Shown piece by piece: positions 27,324 to 36,565 of a stretch of DNA of 64,000 bases (positions are counted from its first letter, which is position 1; each line of letters opens with the position of its first letter). The notes below the pieces were generated by a model that was not told the DNA's origin, did not search any database, and saw only the letters and a list, made by a program, of their open reading frames with translations. Source of the stretch: Myroides phaeus (GTDB lineage: Bacteria > Bacteroidota > Bacteroidia > Flavobacteriales > Flavobacteriaceae); the NCBI RefSeq assembly GCF_009799805.1, contig NZ_CP047050.1, positions 2,804,001-2,868,000 on the forward strand, given 5' to 3'. The position numbers were made by a program, and so were the translations under genes.

Positions 27324-28228
27324 AACTCTTATATCCTACCAAGGGAATAGACAAAATATGTAAACTGTTTGGGAAAACACGAAGTGCTTATTATCAGTCA
27401 ATTAATAAATATGAGCGGCAATCAATAAAAGATGATATCATCTTACAAGAAGTATTGAAAATCAGAACCAGCCTTCCTAAGGTAGGTACTCGAAAACTTC
27501 AGTATATGCTCCAAGAACGCTTAGCTACACATAAGATAAGCATAGGCAGAGATTATTTATTTGATTTATTAGATAGTCAAAAAATGTTGATTAGGCAGCG
27601 CAAACGAAAAGCATACACAACAGATTCTAGAGCATGGAGAGGTCAATATTTGGACTTGTATAATGGTGTAAAGGTTATTAGACCAGAGCAATTTTGGGTA
27701 AGTGATATTACATATATACGACTAAATAATGCTTGGGGATATCTGAGTTTAATCACAGATGCTTATTCACATAAAATAATGGGATATAGTTTTAATCTAG
27801 ATTTGACTACAAAAGGGTGTTTGAAAGCCTTAACAATGGCGTTAAAAAATAGAATGTATACAGAAAAACTTATTCATCATTCTGATAGAGGATGCCAATA
27901 CTGTAGCGCTACTTACACTCAGTTATTAATAGATAACGATATATCAATAAGTACTACACAAAGTGGAGAGCCAAGAGATAACGCAGTAGCAGAGCGAGTA
28001 AATGGTATAATTAAAGGAGAGTTTAATCTAAACTACTCAAGTTTAGGGTATCAAAAAACTAAGGAAAAAATAGGTAATAGCATAGAAGCTTATAATCAAA
28101 TTAGACCTCACGATAGTTGTGATAGATTAACTCCTAATCAAGCGCACCTAAAAACAGGGGTGCTTCCTAAAAGATGGAAGAATTATTACAAGAATAAAAC
28201 AGAGAAAAAAGAACTTGTACAGCAGTAA
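27290..28228 (+). CDS. IS3-family transposase OrfB (DDE integrase), read by -1 frameshift
   Basis: From the slippage site the -1 frame is open as FQAVEEVKLLYPTKG ... to 28228, so the product is the catalytic half of an OrfAB fusion; an internal ATG at 27455 would cut off the HTH_21-like KTRSAYYQ region. The rve domain shows D in FWVSDITYI, D in LIHHSDRGCQY and E in DNAVAERVNG, the complete DDE triad with IS3 spacing, followed by IRPHDSCDRLTPNQAH. It performs cut and paste through a circular intermediate in known IS3 elements. Confidence 0.9.
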   Translation, partial: KKVWFQAVEEVKLLYPTKGIDKICKLFGKTRSAYYQSINKYERQSIKDDIILQEVLKIRTSLPKVGTRKLQYMLQERLATHKISIGRDYLFDLLDSQKMLIRQRKRKAYTTDSRAWRGQYLDLYNGVKVIRPEQFWVSDITYIRLNNAWGYLSLITDAYSHKIMGYSFNLDLTTKGCLKALTMALKNRMYTEKLIHHSDRGCQYCSATYTQLLIDNDISISTTQSGEPRDNAVAERVNGIIKGEFNLNYSSLGYQKTKEKIGNSIEAYNQIRPHDSCDRLTPNQAHLKTGVLPKRWKNYYKNKTEKKELVQQ

Positions 28229-28304
28229 TAGGATTACTGAAATAACTGTACAGTACAAAACAGGATTATCAACTATAGCTGTACAGCTATAGTAGGACGA
28301 GACA

Positions 28305-28551
28305 TATTTTAGGTATTTACTATGGATAGCAATAGCGTAATGTGTGTATGATCTCTTGGATGTACTAAACTCATTTGCAAAACCAATAAAGCTTTTAAAT
28401 GTTGAAATATTTGGTTGTCAATAGTTCAATTACTATTAACGACGGTTGCACTTATGTTGAAAACACTTATTTTCTATGTTGCGTAGTACAAATGTCTTAG
28501 CTATTAGAGATATCAAAATTATCCAAAACACACCTATATTATAAAAACAAA
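28305..28551. other. Non-coding spacer
   Basis: Sequence between the IS end and the GH3 gene terminator. No gene is seen; before the insertion it would have been the 3' region of the 188-residue gene. Confidence 0.4.
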
Positions 28552-28577
28552 AAGAGGGAGCTATATAGCTCCCTCTT
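28552..28577 (-). terminator. Terminator of the GH3 gene
   Basis: Perfect 26-bp palindrome, arms AAGAGGGAGCTAT and ATAGCTCCCTCTT, followed on the minus strand by a T-rich stretch. Confidence 0.85.
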
Positions 28578-28607
28578 CTCTTAAATAAAATTGTCCCCCC
28601 AACAATC

Positions 28608-30965
28608 TTACTTACTGCTTGTTAAATCTTTAAAATCAAGTTTTTCTACAAAAGCAGGTTTAACCTGTTCCACCAATAAAGGCTTCTTCATTGTAAACGC
28701 AGCTTGTAAAACAATGTCTTGACTTGACTTACCAACTAATACTTTATATGTTCCAGCATCTGCTATCCACTGACTTTTATCTGTGTGAAACGATGCAATT
28801 TCTTTAGCTCCTATTGTCAAGTGTAAAACTTCAGACTGTCCTGGCTCTAACAACTTTGTCTTACCAAAATCAACTAATACCTTCACAGGTTTGTCAATAG
28901 TTCCTTTCGGTGCACTCACATATAGTTGTACTGCTTCTTTACCAGCAACTTTCCCTGTATTTGTAACCTTCACAGAAACTTTGATATCATCTTTAAACTC
29001 TTGTTTATTCAGTGTCAGACCAGTATAATCAAAAGTTGTATATGACAATCCAAATCCAAACGGATAGGCAGTTTCAACATTAAAGGTGTCGTAATAACGG
29101 TATCCAACATAGATTCCCTCCGTGTATCTAATATCACGATAATCAGAAGATTCTGAAGCAAAGAAACTATCTACAGAAGGCACATCAGCATACGCTTTTG
29201 GAAAAGTAGCTGTTGTTTTTGCAGAAGGATTTACCTTACCGCTAACAATATCAGCTAACGCATTACCACCTTCAGCACCTGCAAACCAAGTAACTAATAT
29301 AGCATCTGCTTTATCACTCCAAGACGTATTCATCACACTTCCTACGTTCAATACTACAATTACTTTTTTACCTTCCTTTCTAAAAGCATTTGAAATACGA
29401 GTTAGCATTGACTCCTCTTCTTTCGTCAAATTATACTCGGTTTCAACATTCAAGTCTTGCTCTTCAGCAGAATTTCTTCCAAAAGTTAATATCGCTACAT
29501 CTGTATTTGCAGCAGCCATAGCCAACTCTGCATCTGTTAAATTCAACTGTCCAATCACTCCTAACGGTGCTAATTTGTTCAACTTAGCTCTACGTGCAAT
29601 ATCCTTTTTCTCTTCTTCTTGAACATAACCAACATACTTTTCAAGCAATGGTTTGTACAAGGTGAATGACGCATTCTGTAACCCTTTATACACAGGTACA
29701 TTATAAGACGTTGTAACCTCACTACTACCAGTACCTCCAACAACCAAGTGATACGACCCAACTCCAAATGTAGCTATACGTGTCGTTGCCGCAAGTGGAA
29801 GTGCGTTTGCATTTTTAAGCATCACTGTTCCTTCAGCTGCAATTTTACGAGACACAGCTGCGTGTGCTTTCAAATCTGGATTATCGCTATAAGCATATTT
29901 CAATGGCGTTGGCGACTTAGCCACCAAACGCAAAGCATTTTTCACTGCAAAATCCAAGTCTTTTTTAGAAAGTTTTCCCGACTTTACATCTTTCAAAGCT
30001 GCCTCTAACTGAATTTTAGAACCTGGCATAATCATATCGTTTCCTGAGCGAATTTGTGCAGATACATCATTTGACTCATTACCAGCACGGATAATTTCAA
30101 CACTTGAGAAACCAGAGTACCAATCTGTCATTACCAATCCTTTAAAACCCCATTCTTCACGAAGTAGTTGGTAATTCAAATCTCTTCTTTCACTTGTATA
30201 AACATTATTCAATTTGTTATAAGAAGTCATAATTGTCCAAGGTTGAGCACCTCTAACAGCAATTTCAAATGGTCTTAAATACAACTCTCTCAAAGCACGT
30301 TCACTAACTAATGAATTACTGAAAAGGCGATTTCTCTCCGCATTATTGGCTGCATAATGTTTAAGTGAAGTCCCGATTCCCAATTCTTGAACAGCGTTGA
30401 TTAAGTTCATTGCCATTACACCAGCTAAAACAGGATCTTCAGAAAGGTATTCGAAGTTACGGCCTCCAAGTGGGTTACGATGAATATTAACTCCAGGAGC
30501 TAACAACACATCAATTCCATACTCTTTAGCTTCTGTACCTAAAGCTTTTCCGATTTCGCGTGCAAGTTCTTTACTCCAAGTAGAACCTAAAACAGTTTCT
30601 GAAGGGAAAGCTGTTGTATAAAATGTTCTTGATATCCCTTCCCTCGTAGGATTAATACGGATTCCAGAAGGACCATCACACACAATAATGTCTGGAATTC
30701 CAAGGCGATCCACATTATGTGTTTGTCCACCTGCACCAGGAACTCTACCATCGATAACCCCAAGGTTACCCACATTATCCATTCCCCTACCAATGATTAA
30801 AGCAACCTTTTCTTCATCTGTTAACTTTAATAATAATTGATCAATTTCAGCATCCGTGTATAAAACTGCTTGCTGTGGTAACTTAACATCTTTTGTTTTT
30901 TGAGCACTTATTTCCTGTGTACCATATAGCACAAAGAAAGCAAGTAAATAGGTTAGTTTTTTCAT
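28608..30965 (-). CDS. bglX: Glycoside hydrolase family 3 beta-glucosidase
   Basis: 785 residues with signal peptide (MKKLTYLLAFFVLYGTQEISA), so periplasmic or exported. GH3 N-terminal TIM barrel with IVCDGPSGIR, AFPSETVLGSTW, LAPGVNIHRNPLGGRNFEYLSEDP, TSLKHYAANNAERNR and the catalytic nucleophile Asp in GLVMTDWYSG (~280). The second domain has AAEGTVMLKNANALPL and FGRNSAEEQDLNVE (acid/base region), followed by YPFGFGLSYTTFDY and a fibronectin-III-like C-terminus. The acid/base-side sequence and domain order fit BglX-type exo-beta-glucosidase. Exact substrate unclear; the LuxR-type regulator upstream may not be related. Confidence 0.93.
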   Translation of the reverse strand: MKKLTYLLAFFVLYGTQEISAQKTKDVKLPQQAVLYTDAEIDQLLLKLTDEEKVALIIGRGMDNVGNLGVIDGRVPGAGGQTHNVDRLGIPDIIVCDGPSGIRINPTREGISRTFYTTAFPSETVLGSTWSKELAREIGKALGTEAKEYGIDVLLAPGVNIHRNPLGGRNFEYLSEDPVLAGVMAMNLINAVQELGIGTSLKHYAANNAERNRLFSNSLVSERALRELYLRPFEIAVRGAQPWTIMTSYNKLNNVYTSERRDLNYQLLREEWGFKGLVMTDWYSGFSSVEIIRAGNESNDVSAQIRSGNDMIMPGSKIQLEAALKDVKSGKLSKKDLDFAVKNALRLVAKSPTPLKYAYSDNPDLKAHAAVSRKIAAEGTVMLKNANALPLAATTRIATFGVGSYHLVVGGTGSSEVTTSYNVPVYKGLQNASFTLYKPLLEKYVGYVQEEEKKDIARRAKLNKLAPLGVIGQLNLTDAELAMAAANTDVAILTFGRNSAEEQDLNVETEYNLTKEEESMLTRISNAFRKEGKKVIVVLNVGSVMNTSWSDKADAILVTWFAGAEGGNALADIVSGKVNPSAKTTATFPKAYADVPSVDSFFASESSDYRDIRYTEGIYVGYRYYDTFNVETAYPFGFGLSYTTFDYTGLTLNKQEFKDDIKVSVKVTNTGKVAGKEAVQLYVSAPKGTIDKPVKVLVDFGKTKLLEPGQSEVLHLTIGAKEIASFHTDKSQWIADAGTYKVLVGKSSQDIVLQAAFTMKKPLLVEQVKPAFVEKLDFKDLTSSK

Positions 30966-31092
30966 AGGTTTTTATTTGGTTGATGACTATAAAATTCAAC
31001 TTTAAAACACATTTGTAATATGTGAGGCAAACCTATTCCATTTCGTAAATGATTTCAATACGTATTTTCACGTATTCTTAAATCACTACATA

Positions 31093-31752
31093 CTAACCAT
31101 ATATCTCTTCCAATGTCATCACTCGATTCGTGAGAGCATAAAGAATAACCCCAATGAAGTTTTTAGAGTTTGTGCGTTCCATCAAATTTCTTTTGTGCAC
31201 CTCAACAGTGCGTAAACTGATGTTTAGTTCATCCGCAATTTCTTTTGCAGCCAACTCTCTCGCGGTTAATTTAATAATATATTTCTCTCGAAGTGAAATA
31301 TAAACAACATCGTTAAACTCATAAAGTCCTTGATAATACAACTTCAATTTTCTAAGAAACCCGTTGGGATCGTGTTCATCAACAAACACAATATGCGGAC
31401 CTATATATATTTCTTTAGCTGTAAGTGACAGCATTTTTTTAGTCCGTTCATACAACTTTGGTTCAATCGGAAACTGACAATTCCCTTTGCTCTTTTCATT
31501 ATCAAATAGGTCGAAAATAACAATGCGTATATCAGGAAACAAATCTTTTAATGTTCCATAAAACGGAACATTTAGATAGTAGATTAAATGATGACTTGCA
31601 AATAGCACATCAACAGGCGTCTTTTGTAAATCTGCCAACAATTTGTTAGGACAACGCCCTTCAAATACAACCTGAACGGGTTCTTGCCAAGAAGATATAT
31701 CCGTGATATCTTCTGCCAAATTCTTGTAATCTTCTGTGATTCCAACTATCAT
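31093..31752 (-). CDS. LuxR-family transcriptional regulator
   Basis: 219 residues. The C-terminal ~65 residues are a GerE/LuxR helix-turn-helix: KYIIKLTARELAAKEIADELNISLRTVEVHKRNLMERTNSKNFIGVILYAL. The N-terminal ~140 residues resemble a degenerate receiver (ITEDYKNLAEDI, VDVLFASHHLIYYLN) but lack the aspartate cluster and the phosphoacceptor position, so activation by phosphorylation is unlikely. This layout (pseudo-receiver plus LuxR HTH) is frequent in flavobacteria. It lies 127 bp upstream of the GH3 gene in the same direction, so could precede it in a transcript. Confidence 0.88.
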   Translation of the reverse strand: MIVGITEDYKNLAEDITDISSWQEPVQVVFEGRCPNKLLADLQKTPVDVLFASHHLIYYLNVPFYGTLKDLFPDIRIVIFDLFDNEKSKGNCQFPIEPKLYERTKKMLSLTAKEIYIGPHIVFVDEHDPNGFLRKLKLYYQGLYEFNDVVYISLREKYIIKLTARELAAKEIADELNISLRTVEVHKRNLMERTNSKNFIGVILYALTNRVMTLEEIYG

Positions 31753-31989
31753 ATTTATAGCACTTTATATACATAAATATACTGAAATAAAATGACATTT
31801 AACAGTTACACAAACCATACAACTTACTTGTGGATTGCAGATTAACTATCACTTCTAAACAACCTCCTCAAACTTGTTATGAATCAATTAGCACAAACAA
31901 TTTGACTACTGCCTAAAATTGCGTTAGTTTTACTGCTACCGTTTTGTATTGTCAAACACTCACCTCTTTAATAACCTCAACAAATCAAG

Positions 31990-33120
31990 ATGAAAGTAGC
32001 TATCATAGGAGCAGGAATTGCAGGATTAACAATGGCTATTGCGCTAAAAAGAGCCAATATTCCCTTTGTCATTTACGAAGCCACCAAAGAAATCAAACCT
32101 GTTGGTGCGGGAATTGCCATTGCCAACAACGCTATGCAGGTATACCGCTATCTTGGGGTAGCTGATCAATTGAACGAAAGAGGTGTACGTATTTCCACAG
32201 TGAAGCTCACTGATTTTAAGCTGAATTTATTAAACAGTACCGATTTAACGCCTTATGAACAGCAGTATAAACTGGCAAATATCGCCATACACCGAAGTGA
32301 ATTACACCAAGTATTGCTCAACGCAATTGATAGAGAGAACGTGGTACTGGGCAAGCGCATACAAAACATTGAAAAGCGAGCTGACGGACTATATGAACTG
32401 ACGTTTACAGACAACAGCAAGGCGACTCACAAGTATGTGATTGGAGCAGATGGTATACGCTCACAGGTTAGGCAGTTCATTTTTGGAGACCATCCGTTGC
32501 GCGATGCTAAACAAGTATGCTGGCGTGGGGTTCTCGATTTTGACCTACCTCCTACGCATAACCACGTAGCTCTTGAAGGTTGGGGAAAAGGCAAGCGCTT
32601 TGGCTTTGTAAAATTGGACAGTAAACAGGTGTATTGGTACTTTTTAGTGGATGAGGATAAATACATACAACAACCCGAATTGACAGATCACTTAGGCGAT
32701 TGCGCACCTCTGGTAGAACAGATGATTACGCAAACACCCCCTTCTGAACTACATATCGACAAGATATACGACTTACAATTAATGCAACAATGGTATAAAG
32801 ACAAGGTCTGTTTAATTGGCGATGCCGCACACGCTACAACCCCTAACTTAGGGCAAGGTGCTTGTCAGGCTATTGAAGATGTTTATGTTTTTAGTCGATT
32901 ATTAGAACAATTCACTTTAGATGAAGCCCTTCAGAAGTTTCCGGTTATCCGCCGTAAAAAAGCACATAGTATTGTACGCAACAGTTGGCAATTGGGTCAA
33001 ATAGCCCAACTTAGCAATCCAGTGTTAGTTGCCGCTCGTAATACTGCATTTAAGGTACTACCAGCGTTTTTGAAGGACAAACAAATGCGAGAGATGTTCG
33101 AGTTAGATAAAGTGTATTAA
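31990..33120 (+). CDS. FAD-dependent monooxygenase
   Basis: 376 residues, class A flavoprotein hydroxylase. N-terminal Rossmann motif VAIIGAGIAGLTMAIALKR (G-x-G-x2-G) with acidic YEA at the end of strand 2; the conserved DG region IGADGIRSQVRQ near residue 150, and the second FAD motif LIGDAAHATTPNLGQGACQAIEDVY near 277. Such enzymes hydroxylate aromatic or polyketide-like substrates with NAD(P)H; related Bacteroidota proteins include tetracycline-modifying TetX, but the similarity here is only general and I do not claim that activity. Monocistronic. Confidence 0.9.
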   Translation: MKVAIIGAGIAGLTMAIALKRANIPFVIYEATKEIKPVGAGIAIANNAMQVYRYLGVADQLNERGVRISTVKLTDFKLNLLNSTDLTPYEQQYKLANIAIHRSELHQVLLNAIDRENVVLGKRIQNIEKRADGLYELTFTDNSKATHKYVIGADGIRSQVRQFIFGDHPLRDAKQVCWRGVLDFDLPPTHNHVALEGWGKGKRFGFVKLDSKQVYWYFLVDEDKYIQQPELTDHLGDCAPLVEQMITQTPPSELHIDKIYDLQLMQQWYKDKVCLIGDAAHATTPNLGQGACQAIEDVYVFSRLLEQFTLDEALQKFPVIRRKKAHSIVRNSWQLGQIAQLSNPVLVAARNTAFKVLPAFLKDKQMREMFELDKVY

Positions 33121-33287
33121 GTGCTTTAGAAGAGGTTATTTAATCTCATAAAACACTTTCTCTACACATACAGTTATTGGAGTGAACTGAAAACCTAACA
33201 AAGGTGCTTCTACACAAGATTATTATAGATCATCCTCTGTATTTACAGTACTTCCTATAGTTTTAAACGACATTAACTCGTAATTGA

Positions 33288-33356
33288 GTCGTAAATAAGT
33301 CGTAGATGGTTCGCGAAAAAGGCCTTTAGGTGAGGTAATTACGACTTATTTACGGC
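33288..33356. repeat. Inverted repeat, 17-bp arms
   Basis: GTCGTAAATAAGTCGTA (33288-33304) and TACGACTTATTTACGGC (33340-33356) are complementary at 16 of 17 positions, separated by 35 bp. No gene is adjacent. Confidence 0.7.
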
Positions 33357-33740
33357 CTATTTGCGACTAAATGTTATACAAAACCCTTTCAACCTCAGTG
33401 TTTATAAGGGATAGTAGCGATATGAGAAAAAAGTGGGACAGAGTTTATAGTGCATTTGATAGCATATGATGTCAAATGATAGCAAATGATGTCAAAATAA
33501 CCGCTTTGAAATTATTGTCTTGTAGGGATGTCTAATTTTGCCTTATAAACTAAAACTAACATTGGGAATATCTAATTCTGACTTAAACAATAAATACTTG
33601 CTGATTATGAAAGACACGCTGGTTAAAATCTGCTGATTATATGAAAGTACTTCTCTCTTATTTGTGGCAGCCAAAGGTTGAAAGAAATGACGATGATTGG
33701 TAAAATAGACTACTCTGCGCTTAGTTTTGGTTACTACTGA

Positions 33741-33832
33741 TTCGAGACTAATACCACATTGGTTCTACACTCCTTCGGAAATCCCCCCCTGTTTCCGAGT
33801 AAATGTGGGACTTGTCTCGAACTTGTCTCGAA
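33741..33832. repeat. Nested inverted repeat (long imperfect hairpin)
   Basis: Three successive complementary arm pairs: TTCGAGAC (33741) / GTCTCGAA (33814), CCACATT (33754) / AATGTGG (33802), TCGGAAA (33775) / TTTCCGA (33792), closing on a C-rich loop. The outer right arm is duplicated (GTCTCGAA again at 33825). It could fold as RNA or as single-stranded DNA. Confidence 0.65.
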
Positions 33833-33970
33833 CATGGTGTAATCAAAACGCTTGTAAGGCTTGTGGGTATTGGGTATTGGGAATGGAGAGGATGGCTTTA
33901 GGGTATAAAAAACAAGTATATCTATTCAATATGAAAAATCAATAAATTTCAAACAAAAGGTATAATATAC

Positions 33971-34007
33971 AACAAAATCCAAAGAAGAAATATCTTTGGA
34001 TTTTGTT
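33971..34007 (-). terminator. Terminator of the RiPP-like operon
   Basis: Perfect 15-bp stem AACAAAATCCAAAGA / TCTTTGGATTTTGTT (33971-33985 and 33993-34007), placed just past the acidic 57-residue gene on the minus strand. Confidence 0.75.
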
Positions 34008-34039
34008 ATTTTAAACATTACTTATAAAAGCATTTTTAT

Positions 34040-34213
34040 CTACCAGTCATCATCCTCGTCATTATCTTCATTTTCTGCCTCTATATCATAAGATGTATAA
34101 CTTTCATACAAATCACCTCCGTCTTCATCATCACTACCATTGTATGGATTATCTTTACCATAATATTGTCCATTTACTTTATCACTCTCGTCTTGATCAA
34201 AATATCTTGCCAT
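34040..34213 (-). CDS. Highly acidic small protein (57 aa), last gene of RiPP-like cluster
   Basis: ATG at 34213, TAG at 34040, 57 residues beginning MARYFDQDESDKV and ending NDEDDDW. About 21 Asp/Glu against three Lys/Arg, plus many Tyr, Asn and Gly; no signal peptide and no Cys. No family recognised. It is placed between the UvrA-like gene and the operon terminator, so it is probably co-transcribed. Possible roles, all inference: immunity or DNA-mimic accessory to the UvrA-like protein, or a second peptide substrate for one of the two adenylating enzymes. The clean codon structure and terminator support it as real. Confidence 0.55.
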   Translation of the reverse strand: MARYFDQDESDKVNGQYYGKDNPYNGSDDEDGGDLYESYTSYDIEAENEDNDEDDDW

Positions 34214-34366
34214 CTTAATATTTATTTTAAATTAGTACTTATTAAATTACATTCTTTTTTTTAAATAAAAAATCTTTTATAATTAAGTTTTTAATTGACA
34301 TCTAAACAACACAATTATAAACATTTTGTTCTATTAATTAGATCTTAAAAGATATCTTTTTTTATA

Positions 34367-36565
34367 TTATAAAATATATGTTTTATAATTTTCACTTTCT
34401 ACAAAGTCTTTAATTGCCCCTTCAAATAACACTCTACCTCCATATTTTCCTTTACCTGGTCCCATCTCTATTACATAATCGCAATTTTGAAGTCCCATAA
34501 TGTTGTGCTCTATAAAAATAACCGTTGCCTTATTTTTAGTTAATTCTGTAAATATCTCTAAAATATTTACTGAATCACTATTACTTAGCCCCCTTAAAGG
34601 CTCATCAAAAATAAAGACTTTATTTTTTAATCTTTTTCCTAAAAACTTCGTCATCTTCAACCTTTGAGCTTCTCCTCCAGAAATTGAATCTGTTGTTCTA
34701 AACAAAGTCAAGTAACCTAACCCTAATTTTTTTAACAAATTAAGTTTTTTACTTATAACATCATTGTCTTTTAAAAATGTTTCTTCTAATAAAAAATCAA
34801 TAGTACTATTTAAAATATCATAAATAGAATAACCTTCTACTTTAAAAGATAAAACAGTAGTATTGTACCTTTTGCCTTTACAGGTATCACATATAACTTC
34901 AACTTCTGTTTTTCCAAAATCTAATTTATATGTTAAAACTCCTTTTCCATTACAATCACAACACTTCCCTTTTTCAGAATTAAAGTTAAAAAAAAGAGAA
35001 TCAATATCTAATTTACTTGAAAACAAATTTCTTAAATCATCAAATACCCCACAATACGAAGCTATCGTAGAATTTATACTTCCTCTCAAAGGTTTCTGAG
35101 AAACATACTCAGAACCTTTACACTTACTCATTATTGATTTTACTAAAGTAGACTTTCCTGATCCTGAAGGCCCATAAATTCCTGTAATATTCTCTATAGG
35201 GATTTTAACCGAAATATTTTGCAAATTATGACTATTTAAATTACTAAAGCTCATAAATTCCTCACATTCTCTACGAGTAAAATTTAAAATATTTAAGTCT
35301 GGGATTTCATCAACTATCATTCCTCCTTCTAAACCTGATTTAGGTCCAATAATAAAATTTTTATCTGTTTTTGAAAGAAAATAAGAATTATGCTCAATCA
35401 TTAAAATTGTGTTATTCCTCTTTTTTAATTTATATAGAGAATCCAGAAGATTACTATACTCAGATATATGAAGTCGAGCAGAGGGCTCGTCGATTACATA
35501 CATCATATCTGTAATTTTAGAAGAAAGTATATTCACTAACCTTAGTCTTTGTAACTCTCCTCCAGATAAAGTTGGTATTGATCTATTAAAATTTAAGTAT
35601 CCTAAATTAGAATTTATTAACTCTTTAATAGTTGTCACTATATCATTTAAGATTATTTTTATTTCTTTACAATTCTCCTTCAAAAAAGCACTATTTATGA
35701 ATGTCAATAATTCCTCAAACTCTAATTGATATAAGTCACCAATACTTTTTCCGTAATACTTTAACCCAGAAATTTTCTCATTAAATCTTGTTCCTTCACA
35801 CTTCGTACATTCTGAAGAAAAAGCATACTCCGATATTTTCTGATGACTAGATATATGCTTTTTATCATCTTTTAAAGTTTGCATCATTAATAAAACACCT
35901 TCGTAAAAAAACTCTTTATTCCTTTTTTTCCCATTCAAAGTATAAGATACTTTAAACTTAGTATTAGATCGTCCGTATAGTAATGCATCTTTCTGATTTT
36001 TATTTAATTTTGCAAATGGAATAGTTAATGGAATATTAGAAAATTCAGCAAACTTTTCCAAAACTTTTTGTTGATATTTATTTTTCCAACTTTTAAAAGG
36101 TTGTTCAATAATACTTTTACTTTCATCAATAACTTGCGTAGAATCTACAAGATATTCAATTCCTAATCCTGAACAATGTTTACAAGCATTTTGAGGATTA
36201 TTAAATGTAAACAAGCTAACTGGCTCAGAAGTAAAAATTGAATATAACAAACGAAAATCTCTATCTATCTTTAAAAAAGTTGCAATTGTAGACCTTGGGT
36301 TAGTATTATAATTATCTTGAGGAAGTGATATTGCAGGTATAATATTATCATAAAAATCAATATCAAACGCTGTGTTTTTTGTTAATTCACCAGTAACTTT
36401 TTCCCATTCAAAATTTGAAATTGCAAAAATTGTTCCGTAAGCTAAAGAACTTTTTCCTGAACCTGAAGGCCCAGATACTCCGTAAAATGCACCTTTTTCT
36501 AAACTAACATCTATATTTTTTAAATTATTAGTTTTTATGCCTTTATAAATTAAAATATTTCCCAT
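34367..36565 (-). CDS. UvrA-like ABC ATPase (possible self-resistance protein)
   Basis: 732 residues from ATG 36565 (a GTG three codons earlier is possible). Two ABC cassettes as in UvrA: Walker A SGPSGSGKSS at 31-40 and YGPSGSGKST near 466, signatures LSGGELQRLRL and ISGGEAQRLKM, Walker B VIDEPSARLH and IFDEPLRGLS. Zinc-finger Cys pairs CKHCSGLG, CTKCEGT, CCDCNGKG and CDTCKGKR are present. It is ~200 residues shorter than housekeeping UvrA and lacks most of the UvrB-binding region. UvrA paralogues in natural-product clusters (for example DrrC, Ecm16) protect the producer from DNA-binding compounds. Overlaps the preceding ThiF-like gene by 23 bp. Confidence 0.85.
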   Translation of the reverse strand: MGNILIYKGIKTNNLKNIDVSLEKGAFYGVSGPSGSGKSSLAYGTIFAISNFEWEKVTGELTKNTAFDIDFYDNIIPAISLPQDNYNTNPRSTIATFLKIDRDFRLLYSIFTSEPVSLFTFNNPQNACKHCSGLGIEYLVDSTQVIDESKSIIEQPFKSWKNKYQQKVLEKFAEFSNIPLTIPFAKLNKNQKDALLYGRSNTKFKVSYTLNGKKRNKEFFYEGVLLMMQTLKDDKKHISSHQKISEYAFSSECTKCEGTRFNEKISGLKYYGKSIGDLYQLEFEELLTFINSAFLKENCKEIKIILNDIVTTIKELINSNLGYLNFNRSIPTLSGGELQRLRLVNILSSKITDMMYVIDEPSARLHISEYSNLLDSLYKLKKRNNTILMIEHNSYFLSKTDKNFIIGPKSGLEGGMIVDEIPDLNILNFTRRECEEFMSFSNLNSHNLQNISVKIPIENITGIYGPSGSGKSTLVKSIMSKCKGSEYVSQKPLRGSINSTIASYCGVFDDLRNLFSSKLDIDSLFFNFNSEKGKCCDCNGKGVLTYKLDFGKTEVEVICDTCKGKRYNTTVLSFKVEGYSIYDILNSTIDFLLEETFLKDNDVISKKLNLLKKLGLGYLTLFRTTDSISGGEAQRLKMTKFLGKRLKNKVFIFDEPLRGLSNSDSVNILEIFTELTKNKATVIFIEHNIMGLQNCDYVIEMGPGKGKYGGRVLFEGAIKDFVESENYKTYIL

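Larger units (their letters stand above)
26735..28304 (+). mobile_element. IS3-family insertion sequence, complete (1570 bp)
   Basis: The ends start TG (26735) and finish CA (28304) and form ~26-bp imperfect inverted repeats: TGACCCGTCCTGAAATAACT on the left and TGTCTCGTCCTACTATAGCT read inward from the right, both followed by GTACAG. The trinucleotide TAT directly precedes and follows the element, the 3-bp target duplication typical of IS3. Inside are orfA and orfB arranged for a -1 programmed frameshift. The intact ends, target duplication and open frames suggest recent and possibly active insertion. Confidence 0.95.
33121..33970. other. Gene-free region with several inverted repeats
   Basis: About 850 bp with no convincing gene; the short plus frame 33727-33945 is over a structured repeat and shows no family. 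It contains the inverted repeat 33288-33356, a direct repetition of ATGATGTCAAA/ATGATAGCA words near 33460-33495, and the nested inverted repeat 33741-33832. Confidence 0.5.

Noticed and set aside
31990..33120. Tetracycline-inactivating TetX
   Set aside because: General FAD-monooxygenase motifs are present, but nothing specific to TetX substrate binding could be recognised.
33741..33832. Retron non-coding RNA
   Set aside because: No reverse transcriptase gene is present in the vicinity and the arm layout lacks the required a1/a2 and msr context.
33727..33945. Plus-strand open frame of 72 codons
   Set aside because: It runs through the nested inverted repeat and shows no recognisable protein feature.
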